Below are positions 1-18,029 of a stretch of DNA of 64,000 nucleotides, piece after piece; the first letter of the stretch is position 1; each line of letters starts with the position of its first letter. Below the pieces are notes generated by a model. The model was not told the DNA's origin and ran no database searches. It worked only from the letters and a program-made list of their open reading frames with translations. The DNA is from Parapristionchus giblindavisi. Its lineage: Eukaryota; Nematoda; Chromadorea; Rhabditida; Diplogasteridae. The stretch is taken from positions 310,001 through 374,000 of the forward strand of contig CALSFV010000067.1 in the NCBI GenBank assembly GCA_943737045.1. Reading direction: 5' to 3'. A program made the translations under genes and the position numbers.

Positions 1-281
1 AGCATATTTGAACTACTTTAATTTCATTTTCAATATCGATTTTATGAATTCTCAGTTGATTAACACTTTCGAAAACAGATTCATAATCAGCATCGAAGAC
101 TGATTCTAGTCATCTCATAAAGACAAGACTAGCTGAGACCCGACCCTTGATTGATATCAGGATATTTCCTCCTTTTAATGCGTTCTTACTTTGATCCTAC
201 TCTGCGATGATAAATGTCATAGTTAAGACTCTCGTCAGTCTCATACTCTTTCTTATGTAGATATTGGTAGATAGGGAAGGG

Positions 282-284
<3 letters not shown>

Positions 285-315
<31 letters not shown>
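285..315. repeat. (GA)n microsatellite
   Basis: Uninterrupted AG dinucleotide run of about 30 bases. It is one of many purine or pyrimidine tracts in the first 13 kb. Confidence 0.95.
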
Positions 316-317
<2 letters not shown>

Positions 318-450
318 TAGAGTATTAGAGAGTGAAGCGATAGGAAGAGATTACCGTGACAATATTAATTCAATTGGTTCGAATATCCTCCCTCCCTTAT
401 AGTTGAAATGTTATGAGTCTGAGGTTCAAAGATAAATGACACAGCCTCAT

Positions 451-536
451 CTCTCCGCTCTGGTCACGATTCTCTCATTGTCAAAGAGAACGGGAGAGTA
501 TGGTCAGAGCGGTGAGTTGAGATATTCCTTTAAAGA
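451..536. repeat. Hairpin MITE copy A (CCGCTCTGGTCA family)
   Basis: A left arm with CTCTCCGCTCTGGTCACGAT pairs imperfectly with a right arm reading GTATGGTCAGAGCGGTGAG. The right side continues to GATATTCCT followed by TTAA. The same layout recurs at about 8.73, 16.99, 29.0, 30.57 and 36.77 kb. The left TTAA is not recognisable in this copy. Confidence 0.6.
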
Positions 537-2994
537 GCGACATTTGTTTCGTGATTCCTGTGATTTCCTCTTAATGTCATTTTAAAGGCAATGAAAAAGA
601 GTTAAGTACCGTTTTGTGAGGTAGGATTAGCATACAATCGGCCTATTCGATGTTTTCTCTAAATGTTTGCTACCTTATTTATATATGAACATGAAAAGAT
701 TGTACAACTGATAATTGGACAACCATGATAACGATATATGCATATTGTAGTTTCCCTTAATATTTGAAAAGTGAATGATTACTCTTTTGCTAGGTACTTA
801 TTTATATGGAACTATAGCTCTATAGAGATCACATGTCTTGTTTCAACTACGAACGCTTTCGATGATCTTTGTTACAATTTCAGTTTTTGTACATCTCAAG
901 TGAAGTTGTATTGCTCATAATAGATTGATAACGTATTAGCATATTAACAGTGTGTGACCTTTGTCTTATTACGGTATTGTCAGTCTGTATAACCCTTGTC
1001 TCGTCCTCTTTCTCTCTCGCTCTTTCTCCCTCTCTCTCCTATTCTAAGATCGTTCCTACTTCTTTTTTTGCGCGTCTCGATCATACTTCGATAATAAAAC
1101 TTTCTCCCTCTTTTGCTCTCGGGGGGATGAAAAGTGAACAGCCTTTCTCTTTCCATTAAGAATTTCTTCCCACGCTTTGGGTGTGCACATTTTCCCCGTT
1201 CTCGAGGTTCTTTTATGGCGTATAATTGTAATATATGAATACATATTATATATACATATATGTGCTGTATGTCTACACATATTTGTGAATGCACGAAATA
1301 TATCGATTCATAGCTGCATTTGGATGTTTAATGCATTGTTCAGAAGTATCTATGAGATGGTATGTGGAAGTTTTTCTTCTTATTTTCTGTTCTTTTAACA
1401 ACTTTTGAGCAGAGTATCTATCTATCTTATACGTGGGTGAAAGTAATAGATTGATTCAAAGACATTTGGAAGTTTAAAAAATGAAGTGGCACTATTTTTA
1501 TTGAGCGTTGGAATGTTATCTTCGATTGATTTGCCAGAGAGAAGAGCAACATTCGATTACTAATCGAGTTCTTTCTCGACTTTTGCTTTCTCTCCCTCTT
1601 CCCTCCCTCTCCCTTTCCTTCTCTCTCCCCAACTGTGTCCATTGCTCAACCTTTACTTTCAGTATAGCGAGAGAGAGAATAAGAGTAAAGGTATGATCTG
1701 AAACTAAGTATCTAACGTGTATTCATTATATTCTATCTATCATAACCGCCTTTATTCTTTCGTATTCTAACTTTTCATTTCCTCTGTTATTTATGTATTT
1801 TTTAAACTTTTATTATCTGTACCAAACATCATCTTTGATCAACGTTCTCTCCACTTATCACGCTATTTCTTCTTTTTCTGTTAACGGGAGAGTAAATCTT
1901 CACTAAAGATCCTTTGACCACATGTATCTTCATAGTTCTCCGATCTCTAATTGACCGATATCATTGAAAAAAATGTATGTGAAATTAATATCCTCTTTGC
2001 ACTGATTTCACCCCTGTTAACTGTATCTAAAAATCGTCTATCTCAGTCACAGTTTCTGAATTACATTCGATTACTTCTCTACCAGTACTTGATATCGAGA
2101 CTAAAACCGAGTAAAGATGCATTTTAAGGCGGTTAAGTTTCTCGGGTCACTCAGCCATAAGTGTCTCTATCATTGATAGAGAATGGAGAAATAGTGTGTG
2201 ACGTTGAGAGGTTTAAGTTACACTACCATAAAATGTTTTATCTCAAAACCTTTTTACTGTATCAAGTCTCTTTGACGAGAACACTAAATGTTGTATTGGT
2301 GAGCTCTAGCATGGTCGATGATAGTTGTTGATATTTTGGAACCATCGATATGAATGGCCATGCAGTCAACTTTGAGCGTATGGATGACACTTCTACTTCC
2401 TAATATAATATTACCATGTGAAATTTGTCGTGCGATTTTCCGATTTCCGATCATTTCAAGGTTCATTCATTCATTCATCTAAAACTTCTAAAGGAATATC
2501 AGGTCCTATATTGTATTTTTAGGATTGTTAATATCCGCATTCTGTCGCATTTATCGTCCACTTCTAACGTTTCTTCTCTCTTCCTATCATCATATCCATC
2601 TATTACTGCTCCAAGAGAGGGAAACAATTCAAAGAGCCTCTTCACTATTGTACTCTGTTGTACTACACACGATCTATCTGAATTGCAATTGAAAGGAAAA
2701 ATGAGCTTCTGTTGAATGATAACGGCGCTGATTTCTTTAAAGTATTGCGTCTAGCTATATGTTTCTCGTTTCATTCTTAATCACAAAAGAAATTACCATG
2801 CTTCGTCTGCTATCTTTTTGTAGTATTATTATTATTATTATTGTTGTTAATAATAATAATTAATATCTATCGCTTCAATCAGATATCAATTAAATGTCGA
2901 AAACAATCGTCGACCCTCCTTAAGAAACCTGAATGAAATGAAAAGCGATAGTCGAGAGAAAGCTTGTCATATAGCTACTGTTCTGCCGCATCTC

Positions 2995-3095
2995 TCTGCA
3001 CCTCCCTCTCCCAATCTATCTCTCCCTCTCCCCCTTCCCTCTCCCCCTCCCTCCCTCTCCCCCTCCCTCTCCCTCCCTCTCCCTCTTCCTCTCCC
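2995..3095. repeat. C/T-rich low-complexity tract
   Basis: About 100 bases that are almost purely C and T on the plus strand, built from imperfect CCCTCTCC units. This is simple sequence; the open frames across it are not credible genes. Confidence 0.85.
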
Positions 3096-6000
3096 CAATC
3101 AATCCCGGGTACAGACGGGATTGGCCGTAGATAAGGGAAGGGGAGATGGTGTGGGATGGGTGAAACTGGGCAGCAGCAACCTCTTCCTCCTTTTTCTTTT
3201 CTTGTATCTCAACCTCTCTCCATTCACTTTTCTTATCTCATTCTCGTTTTCGATGCCTTTCTCTATCATCTCCAAATCGTGTTCACACCAAACTATCTTC
3301 TCATGCAATTAGAAATCTTTGTTTTTTTTTTAATTCAGAAAAAATATAAGTAAAGAAAATACCTCATGAAAAGTAAGTCATCACTGATTTTATAAGAGAA
3401 TGTTCTATGTGATATTTTTCTCTTTCGATATTTGGCTTCATTTGGCTTAACAATACCCGAGATCTCTGCGGAATATTTCAATGTCAACACACTATGTTAT
3501 TAAAAATAATTACTCAACATACCATTCTTGAAAATAAGGAATTTTTCCTGCTCGGATTTCATTTATTTTTAAAAACCCGCACTTTAGATTGGCAAAAGAA
3601 TGATTGCCGACTGTCTCTATAGCATGGTGATTCGTATAATATGATTGAAGCGAAATACATAGAGACCACGTACTCCATCAATATTACTGAAAGAGGATAA
3701 CCATGAATGTTATTGCGTCGAACTCATTGAATAGTAAACAAGGTTTGTTATTTAGACTAAATTCCTCTGAACAAATATTTTTCGCAGATTCGTATTCATA
3801 TGTTTATGATCAATTTCCATTGAAAGGGTGTGAATTTTGTTGATAATTCCTTTTCTTGAAATCAAAAGCAAAAGTATAATCATCGTGTACTATTCTAGAA
3901 AATAAATGGTTTTTAAAAAATGCACAGCTTTGCATAGTATTTACACGGCCAGTGGACTCTTTTTCTTGTATATTCTATCCGTATACCTTCTACAATATAC
4001 ATCCGATAACTTCATATTTTTATAATATTTCTTTCTCTGTTCGCGTGACCTTCGTTTTGCTTCGTCTTCTTCCATATTCGTGTCAGAGAGATGTTACTCC
4101 CGACACAGGGCCAGTCAGTTTCCCTGTCATCTTTTATCCATTTTCTCCTTTTTTCTGTCTTTTATGTATATCTCCACCTCTCCCTCTCGTGCTTTCTCTT
4201 GCGCTCTCTCCCTTTCTTACATAATTTCCTCACTCTACTTCCATTTTCGTCTCTTTGTTTTCTGGACCAATCATTCCGCAATCATTCCGTTTCTCAGTCC
4301 CTTTATCCTTTAGTCTCTTTATTTACAATTCACAATTTCAGGCTCCATTCATCTTTCTCAAGAGTGTGGAATCTCCTGCCATCAGATATTTTATATTTTT
4401 ATTTATTCCTTTTTTTCACATGCTAATCACGCTGACTGTTAAACTCTTATATCTTAATTCTCTATCAATATAACTCTGAAAGAAATTCCAAAAGTAACAA
4501 TCTACCTAATCTGAGAAAAAAAGATTCATTTATCTTGGACATATTCATATTGCCTTGCGTGTAAAGAAATCATATTTTGCACGGAGCATTCGAGTTAGTG
4601 GCTCTGAAACGACTAATTTCAATGAGAACGTGCGGAATCTTTATTTGATCAAATTATGTCGAAAGCCTTCCTTGATTCGAATTTCATGAGGTCTGTCTCC
4701 TTATTATATCTAAAGATTATCTATCATAATCAATCGGAAGTGAGGTATGAGAAATCTTGAGGGAGGAGAGTTAGATGTAGGATACTGAGAGGGAGGGGAG
4801 GAAGTTAGAAAGAGGTAGAGATAGGAAAAGAGAAAGGATAGCAAGAGGATGCTGAATAATTTGTTCATAAATAACCTACTTGACTCGTACATTACAGATT
4901 TATTGAAGCTTAGTTAAAGAGAATTCTAAATTAAATTAATTAAACCTCTTTCACTATTAATTTAGATAATACTTAAGTATATGTTATGTGCGACAAGGAT
5001 AGTAAGACATTTTTTTTTCATACGGTCTCATGGCACGCAATGCTTTCTATGTGGAAGAGATGAAATAAATAATATTATAAATGAAGAGTCCTTCCACGAG
5101 ATATACACTCCATTTAAAAAATGCATTTCCATAAACGGAACATGCAATCAATCAAAAGTTTAACTTTATATATTCACTCGCCTCTTTTTACCTGTACTTT
5201 TCTACCTTTGACTTATGACCATCACTACCTTCCCATCTAGCTTTTTCACCCTCACCCTCGTTCTCTTACTTTTCCTTTCCCGTCACCTCTAAACCCTTTC
5301 CTCCCTTTCTATCTATCTTTAGGTCTCCCGTTCCTCTCACCCACCTTTCACGTTAACTCACTAAATGACTCATTGCACACTATTCTCGATGACTTTTCAC
5401 ACTCTCGACAATAGGCACAAAACTATATTTAGTTAAATCCATTTGAAGTTTTTTTTAAATTTTTTTTATTTTGACACTATTTATTCATTCTGTTCATAGC
5501 AACTTTCTATTATTAACCTTGCAAAAAATGTCCTGGAACCTCAAAATTTTCCAAATTTAACGTTTTATTCACAATTACTTTCAAAATATGTGAATTTCTT
5601 TCAATTATGCCTTGTACCGCAATCAACTCTCGTTGATATTTAATATAATATACGCTCTATGCCTTCTATAATTATTCTTGGTAAGGATTATAGGTAATTC
5701 AGGCAAGGGCAAATAGTAAATAGTATAATAGAATTGTCTCTAGAGACGCTAAATTCATGATGTTCTGATTATGATAAGGCGTAGGTGTCAACAAAATAGA
5801 GTGACATATATAATCGTCTGAAATCTTTCATCTGGAACACAACTCATAAACAATTTAGATTGACTAGGCTCATGGTCTCTTCTAGACTCTACTTGTGCAC
5901 AGTGCAAGAGTCTAAATGAATTCAACTGACTTTCCTTCTATTTTTCTTTTTTTTCCATTTCCTTTCTATTTTTCATTTCCTTATGTAATTCATTTTCTTC

Positions 6001-6231
6001 AAGTCTTTACCCTCTTAAAGGCGCATAGTAATGGTTAAAAACAAACAACTCACGCGTGCATTTTTCAACTTCATTCTTCTTCTCCAAGTCTTTTTATCCG
6101 CTCTCTTCTTCTTCCTCCTACTTTCATTCTTTTCCTACATGCTTCGCTGTTGTGTTTTCTTTATCTTTTCCTCTCTCTCTCTATCGTCAATTGGTGTAAT
6201 GTATCCTGGAACATTGTCAGAGGGTAGATAG

Positions 6232-6310
6232 AGAGGGAGGGAGGGAGAGAGAGAGAGAGAAAGAGAGGGAGAGAGAGAGAAGGAAAGAGAGAGAGGGAAA
6301 GAGAGAGATA
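6232..6310. repeat. (GA)n/GGGA-rich purine tract
   Basis: About 80 bases of nearly pure purine (GAGAGAGA with GGGA interruptions) on the plus strand, directly after a pyrimidine-rich stretch (about 6100-6185). A minus-strand open frame of 138 codons over it is low complexity. Confidence 0.85.
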
Positions 6311-8731
6311 CGTGATGAGGTAAGAGAAAGATGACTCGAAGTCGGTCGGATTCAGTTTCATGTCTTCTTCTTTTCTTTTTCTCTTCTTCTTCAATACAAA
6401 TACATAGAAGATCCATTTTCTCCAGACTCATTTCAACCAAATTTCGCACGATTTTCCCATATATCGTGAATATTATTTTCTCGGAAAAAAAATCACGTTT
6501 CATTCCATAAAATTTTCTATGTAACAGATTTAATATGTTTACGATGAGCAATCATAGAATTTGTTTCACGTGAGAAAACTATTATGGCGGAGCTTATCAG
6601 GAAATAAAATTACCGCAATTTAAAATTATCTATAATTCGGGCAAATTGAGGATTATATATAATACCTATGTCAAAAGATGTAATTGTTGTGTAGTGATCG
6701 AGATATGGGTCTTATGATATAGACTGTCATACAATGTGCCATTATCATGCAATCACTCTTATCAATTGGAGAGAAATCGAACTCTGTCCATTACTTAGCC
6801 TTTTCCTGGAAGAAAATAATTTTTTGCTAGGACACGAAGAATAAATCGAAGCTCAGGTAAACCTTATATTGTAAGACTCTTCAACGTCTCGAAGCCTTAC
6901 ATTATAGCATTTATTTGAATAAGATTATGCGAATTTCACTGTGAAAACATTTTAATGGTTCTTTGGACCCAACCAGTTTGTAATATGTACTTAGTTGACA
7001 CGTCGAAATAAAAAAATATCATCACTGTTATCTTCAATTTCTTTTTTTGGAAATTTTGCATTGACCATTTTCCCTGCCATATTCATTGGTCTCTCGCATT
7101 ATATTAGTATTATTAACACTATTTTATCATATCCCTGCTTTCACATCGTAATTTTTTCCAACACTTTACATCGTACTTTAATGGTTCATCAGTTAAAATC
7201 ACGATGATCTATCTTCTAACTACACATATCGATCCATGAAATACTGAATGTGATGTGTGTGTATATCGTGCACTTGTTGTTTTGACCAATGTACCTCTCT
7301 CTACTCTACTCTACTCTCAACCTACCAACCAACCCCACTCCATTCTATCCCCTTTCATCGTTCTTAATCAATCGACTGCTCCAGTACTAAGTTTTTGGAG
7401 AACTAGGTATTTATCTTGATTATTTTATGTTTTTAAATACTCATTCAGCACTTTGGCTAACAACTACAGCTGCAATGCTCGATTAGATGTAGAATCTAGT
7501 AAAACGTGAATTTAGTTTATTATGTATAGTCTATCGTTAAAGCATATGATTAGAATCTTTGCACGTAGTCTTTCTTAGACTTCCTTATTTATTCACATAC
7601 TTTTAATAGATTTTCTCATGATTTGCTTAGCATTTCTCTCAAAAATTTTTTTTAAAGAAAAAGTTGTTTTTTGCACTTGCATTTCCACAACAATAATGTC
7701 CTCGTTAATTAGATTTCTTCTCCTTATTTTTTCCTTTGTTTTCGAAAATTACCCATGAATCCCTCTCACGAGATAACAACTTTTTGCTGTCCTTGAATGA
7801 CGAATCAATCAATAAGACGTTCTGAGAGAGAACTTCCCAAAAGAAATGCACAAGGGTCCGGGGTCGATTTTCTGGAAAGTAGCCATCTACGGTATGTAGT
7901 TTACGGTATATCGAGTGCGGAGACCAAGAATCATGTTCTACTCATCTCGAAAATCGATTTCGCCTGAAATTTATATGAAATACTCGATAGACCAAGTAGG
8001 TAATATCAGTTTCAAGTAATGTGATTTCATGTTTGGAGATGAAAAACCGAATAACTTGAATAGACCTTTTAGGAGGATGATGCAACTGACGCACAATATT
8101 TTTTATTAAATATTTTCACTAAATAGTATCACTCTCTAACACTGGTAAAATGTCTATCGCGTGTAGTTTTTTTTTTACATTATGATTTCGTACTAAATCA
8201 CTATATCTACTTTTAGTATGTCTATCAAATGTTGATCATAGAAGGGTATCTAGTTTATACTGCCATAATATTTTAACGCCATTAGAGGAAATTACTACAT
8301 TTCCTGACAAAGTTATCAAAATATATATGGAACTTACAGTCTTCGAGGGATTTTGGCAAATATCAAATTTGTCTGTAATTGTTTGTATTTCTTGTTGGCG
8401 TTTACAACGCAGTATTTTATCTATGCATGAAGGGGGGGGGCCGAGTTTCCGAATTCCGGGAAGTTGAGAGAAATGAGACGATAGAGGGAGAGTTCGAGAG
8501 AGAACGAGAGAGATATAGAAAGAGAAAAGAATGAAGACGAGGGAGGACTTGGTTTCTCATCCATCTCTCTATCTACTTCAACTCTCTTTTTTGCCAGTTC
8601 ATCTGCTTTTTCTCCTTCTCTTCCTCCATATGTCATTTGTGCCGTTGTATTGATGCATCTTGACGTCGCAACACTCAATGTAAATGGTTTATTTACTAAA
8701 TAAAAGAAAATTCTGATGTTTTTTAACCCTT

Positions 8732-8780
8732 CGCTCTGATAGCATTCTCTCTCACTTCGCGAGAGAATGCTTCCGGAGCG
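8732..8780. repeat. Hairpin MITE copy B
   Basis: CGCTCTGATAGCATTCTCTC pairs with GAGAGAATGCTTCCGGAGCG across a short loop. The arm sequence matches the family seen at 451, 16994 and 29002. Further right, ATATGGCTTTGAAAAG resembles the outer end of the 29-kb copy. Confidence 0.6.
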
Positions 8781-10849
8781 GAGAGTATCAAATTGTCTTG
8801 CGATATGGCTTTGAAAAGACTTGATTACGTAGTTGTTGTCATCTTTAGACCTAAGATATAATATGTTCTAAGTACATCCTGACGTATTATTATTGTTATT
8901 TGCCATGTTCTACAATACTTGATGACGATCATTGAAATCTGGCCCTTGACAATAGTATTATTATATGTCAATGCTCGTTGCTACTGTTTCGTGCAATATA
9001 TCGCTTGAACAACTTTAATCCCCTAACTTTAATCCTCTATTCATTGAGATGACTCAAAATTCCACCACGAAATTCTCCGCAAGACTTCAAGTGACACTAA
9101 ACCAAACCACAAAAGTCAATCTTTGATCACTCATACACTTCTTCACTATGGCAAAGTGACTAAGCCAAGGGAAAGATAAGAATAGAAGATGAAGAAGAAT
9201 TGAAGGAGAAGAAATGATAATGATCGAGTAGAAGAAAGAAAGAAGGGCGCGCTTCTTATTCATCCTTTTGATATCGATCACTACCATGTTTCGTACTCTA
9301 ATAATGTTTTTTTAAAAATTTTTCCCGTTTTAACCACAAAAATATAGCCAAAGGGTTTTCGAGAACTCGAGAACCTCAGAAGTCCATTGACGCCATTATT
9401 ACATGAATATATTATATTATCAATTCAGGAGTGGAGAGGAATCGTGGGATCTTGACTCTTTATCTCTCTTTCATATTTTTCTATCTCTCTCCTCTCTCCC
9501 AAACATTATCTACTCGTTGTATACAGAAGTAAGTAGTAGCTAATGCGCTTTTGACGGCATCCGACGAGAGTTCATTGTAAACGAAGAGAGTCCAGAGATA
9601 GAAACAAGTCAGAGAGTATGACACCGACTTGAGACTACGCGAAATCAAGAGAGTCCAAGTTTTCAGAGAGTGCGAGAGAGTATACGAAAGTGAGAGAGAT
9701 CAGAGAGATTATTGCTCTGACTCATGAAAATGGCATGGTATGGGGATACTTTCATTGGCATTTGTAGAGCGAGAGAAGGATAGAGAATCAGGGAGTCAGA
9801 GAAACAGACTAGTGTAAGTATTATTGCAAAGATCGGATGAAGAGAATTGGCAGAGCTCATCCCATCATATCCCCATAGTTTATGTATGCCAACGAGACTA
9901 GAAGCGATACTGTTTACATGTCACTCAATAGTTTCTTTTTTTCACGAACTTTTTTCATGCTTCTTTAATATTTATAAAATTAATGTTTTTATTATGTAAT
10001 AAATTTAATCTGATTAACGCCGTAATGTTTTGAGAAATAAACATCCATCTTGCCCACATCCTTTTTGGATTTGCAAAGAAAAAATCCAATATATGTTTTT
10101 ATCTTTATCTTATATTATTTACTTTTCTAGTCGACGGCATTTTGTTCAAATTTATCCACTTGATATCTCATACTTTTCTCCTTTGACCCCTTTAAACCCA
10201 TTGAGCGTAATCATTACCTAAAATGCAATCCCAGCAAATTTTTGAGTCCGTATCACTATATTTCTATTTTTTCTTGTAGAGAATTCTTCTGCCAATCAGC
10301 TTTCAAATAAGACTTTGGTCACCTGCCACTCGACATTTCAGAGCACAAGATTTTCGGAACTTTTCAATTCATTTTTCTCTCTTCATCTCATTTTTTCTAT
10401 TCCTATATTTTCTTTCAACTATAATGCATCGCAGAAAAGATCATAAATAGAAAATGTACTATGAATTTTATTATGTTTCATTAAAATCTGTCTCGTTCGC
10501 TATTCATATCATTTCTGATTGATTTATAAATGTCAATCAATCTTATTCAATTTGAATTATTCCTATCATTTATAATATGGAACTTTGCTTTAGTGTTGCG
10601 ATGTTGTCATTATTGGACGTTTCATATTCTTTCTTTTTTCACTCTCTCGTCCTTATCTTTTCACGCCCAGACTACATCATGTACATAGAGAGAGAGAGAT
10701 GATCAGAGACGCAAAGAAATAGTACTATGATCTGCGAGAATGCAGACGGTATAGAGATCAAGAGCAGGAGAATATGGAAATATGAGAGAGTAAGTGAGAT
10801 TTGGAGCCGCATATCAGCATAATGCGAAGAACCCATTGTTGTAGAGACA

Positions 10850-10960
10850 GAGAGAGAACTAAAGAGTGGATGGAGAAGAGAGTGAGATAGAGAGAGGGAG
10901 AGAGATAGGGGAGAAGAGTGGAGGTAGAGAGGGAGAGGGAGAGAATGACAAAGAGAAAAA
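10850..10960. repeat. GA-rich purine tract
   Basis: GA-dominated tract with GAGAGAG and GGGAGA units, followed within 600 bases by a CT-rich tract at about 11480-11545. I see no coding evidence. Confidence 0.75.
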
Positions 10961-11764
10961 GAGATGACAAGTAGAGAAATGTATTAGTGCTATATGGCAT
11001 CATTATCTCTCGAATGAAATGTAAAAACGAGAATATGATGCTGCTGCGTTTCTTCCTTTATCATTATTACGATCCAAAATATTTGCAATTCCATCTCGCT
11101 TCTATTCAATTCAATTCATTCTTTCTCTGGGGCAAAATATTCTCTATTTATTATCAATGAAATTCTTGTAGTATCTCTTCTATAATATTCGTCAATTTCA
11201 ATCCGATCCACAGATTTTGTCACGCTTTACATATTCATTATGCAAATTGAGGAGTAAGTAGGCTTTTTTGCAACTCGGATTTATTTTGGCGATTTCAGTA
11301 CTGAGTAGACTCCGCCCTTCGATTACGTCATCATTTAGTCTTTGACGAGTCCTTGTGTATTCAAGTCAATCTCATACTCTAGTATCTACACTCTTTTCAA
11401 TCTCATTCTTGCCCTTCTATTCCTCTATCGCACTCCTTCCCATTCCCTACTCTTTGGTTATCTTCTCGTCTTTTTCTCTCTCCCCTGACTCCCTCTCTAT
11501 CTCGCCTCTCTCTCCCTCTTCCTCTCTCCCCCTCTTCTCTTGGGCAGTCCTCATCTATTCCTTCTGTCAACGACGAGAGGTATTTTTAAGGATGAGACAT
11601 GGATCCTCTTTCTTCATCCACTTCTCATACCATCAGTAAAGGCCTCTATAAGCGACTCTCATATATGTATCTGTCATATTGCATGAACGCAGTCCATTCG
11701 GGCAATAATATATCTCTGGTCTTGGGACCCAAGCTTTACTCTATTGTACATCGTTTCATTTGCT

Positions 11765-11837
11765 TTACGTGCCTACGCCGTAACCTCGGCCATAACGACC
11801 GAGACGCGGTGGAGGAGGTTACGGCGTAGGCACGTAA
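11765..11837. repeat. GC-rich perfect 23-bp inverted repeat (hairpin)
   Basis: Positions 11765-11787 and 11815-11837 are exact reverse complements of 23 bases (left arm begins TTACGTGCCTACGCC), separated by a 27-base loop. It stands out against the AT-rich surroundings. It is intergenic, so it could be a small foldback element or an RNA hairpin. I found no second copy in the window. Confidence 0.8.
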
Positions 11838-12804
11838 GGCTAATGTAGCGACATATAGCAGAATGCTAGGTTTCGCACACTTGGGACTTATGATTCACCA
11901 AATAAGATTAGAAGTCCCATACCTCTACCATTCAATGAATTTTCCCTAATAGACATTGTGAAGGAAAAGGTCCACACCATCGCTTTCGACCTTCGTCTTT
12001 TTTCTCTATAGGAACAACTACCGCTTTCTGTTGTGCTCTCTCACTTCGCATGCTCTCTCATGTCTCCGTATCTCTGACACTCTCTCTATTCCCTATACTA
12101 TCTCGTCTAGTACATGCCCTCGACCTCCTCCTCAGAGACTGTATGGTGGTAGCCACTATCTTCATCCGTTTTGCCTTTTCGCTCTTTTTCTCTGTTTTCT
12201 CTACATTCTCTCAATTCCTCTTCATCTTATATCTATACTTTGACTCTTCTTCTTCCATTCTTCTATATCTCATTGATCTATCAGTTCCTTGGCCTCAGCT
12301 ATTATCTCACATCTCCATAGGTCACTTACGGTCTCTATACCCTTTATGATTCAATCAGTATAACCGATTATTCAATCGTGATTCTATGGAAAATCCCACA
12401 AGTAAGTAAAACGCCCTCCAATATATTATCTTTCCATCTCTCATTTCTTTGTGAAACAATTGACTTCCAGATAGCCGTATAATCTACTCTTTCTCATTCT
12501 GATGATGAGATTCTCATCTCACAACCCATAGGACTCATGTTCAATTTTTAGAACCCTGAGATTAGAGCTCGAAATTGGTCCGAATTAAAAGTTCATGTTC
12601 AACTTTCGAATCTAGGGTTTCTAGTTGAGTCATAACTTCGAGATCAAAACTTAAAATCTCAGGATTCATGTAAAATTCATGGGCGGATTTTCGATCGTCT
12701 AATGCCTTAGTTACTTCCTCCTCTCTTGTCTTCTTCTTATTTAACTCTGAATAATCATTGGAGGATCAACTATGGGGACTTCCTCCAAGAAAGCCTAGCG
12801 ACCA

Positions 12805-12905
12805 AAAGTCTATCTATCTCTCTATCTATCTCTCTCTCCACTCCCCCTTCGTTCTCTAGCCTCTATCTCTCTCTCTCCTCTCAGTTCTCCATCCTCTCTC
12901 TCTCC
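12805..12905. repeat. CT-rich low-complexity tract
   Basis: CTATCTCTCTAT and CTCTCTCC repeats on the plus strand, about 300 bases upstream of the first coding exon of the ZCCHC24-like gene. Simple sequence. Confidence 0.75.
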
Positions 12906-13207
12906 CATCTCTTACTTTGTGACTTCTTTCTGCTTTCAAGACTGCTTCTTATTATTATTCACTCTATGGCAGGGTCTCTCTGCCTTTTCTCGAATATTTT
13001 CTCTTCGCATTCCCTCCGATCATCTTTCCCCAGTGACTACATTTTCTTTTATTTTTGTTTCGCTTCCTGAATAGAAACCAATCTTGGTTTCTCTCGTTGA
13101 GAAATATTGATGATTACACTATTGTATGAAACGATCAATATTCCTCGTCTTCCCACGTATCCTCCGTAATGATTTTCTTAATTCTTCCTATATGATTTTC
13201 TTTCAGT

Positions 13208-18029
<4,822 letters not shown>

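Larger units (their letters stand above)
1..13205. other. Long gene-free region rich in pyrimidine/purine tracts
   Basis: No stretch here reads as a spliced conserved protein on either strand. The open frames present are short and consist mainly of Ser, Leu and Pro on one strand, or Arg, Glu and Lys on the other, because they lie over CT/GA-rich DNA. Identifiable contents are the simple-sequence fields, two copies of the TTAA-flanked hairpin repeat (about 451-536 and 8732-8780) and a GC-rich hairpin at 11765-11837. The right end could hold the promoter or non-coding 5' exons of the ZCCHC24-like gene, whose first coding exon follows a normal acceptor at 13201-13206. That means either trans-splicing or an upstream exon. 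I cannot place a promoter. Confidence 0.6.

Noticed and set aside
6135..6551. 138-codon open frame on the minus strand
   Set aside because: The main part translates a GA/CT simple-sequence run into Ser-Leu repeats. The rest has no recognisable domain.
8431..8440. Run of consecutive G
   Set aside because: A single short homopolymer; no repeated G-tracts nearby to suggest a quadruplex.
12387..12402. ATG followed by a GTAAGT donor as a first coding exon of the ZCCHC24-like gene
   Set aside because: Joining it to the acceptor at 13206 puts the conserved exon out of frame. At most it could be a 5' UTR exon with a short upstream frame.
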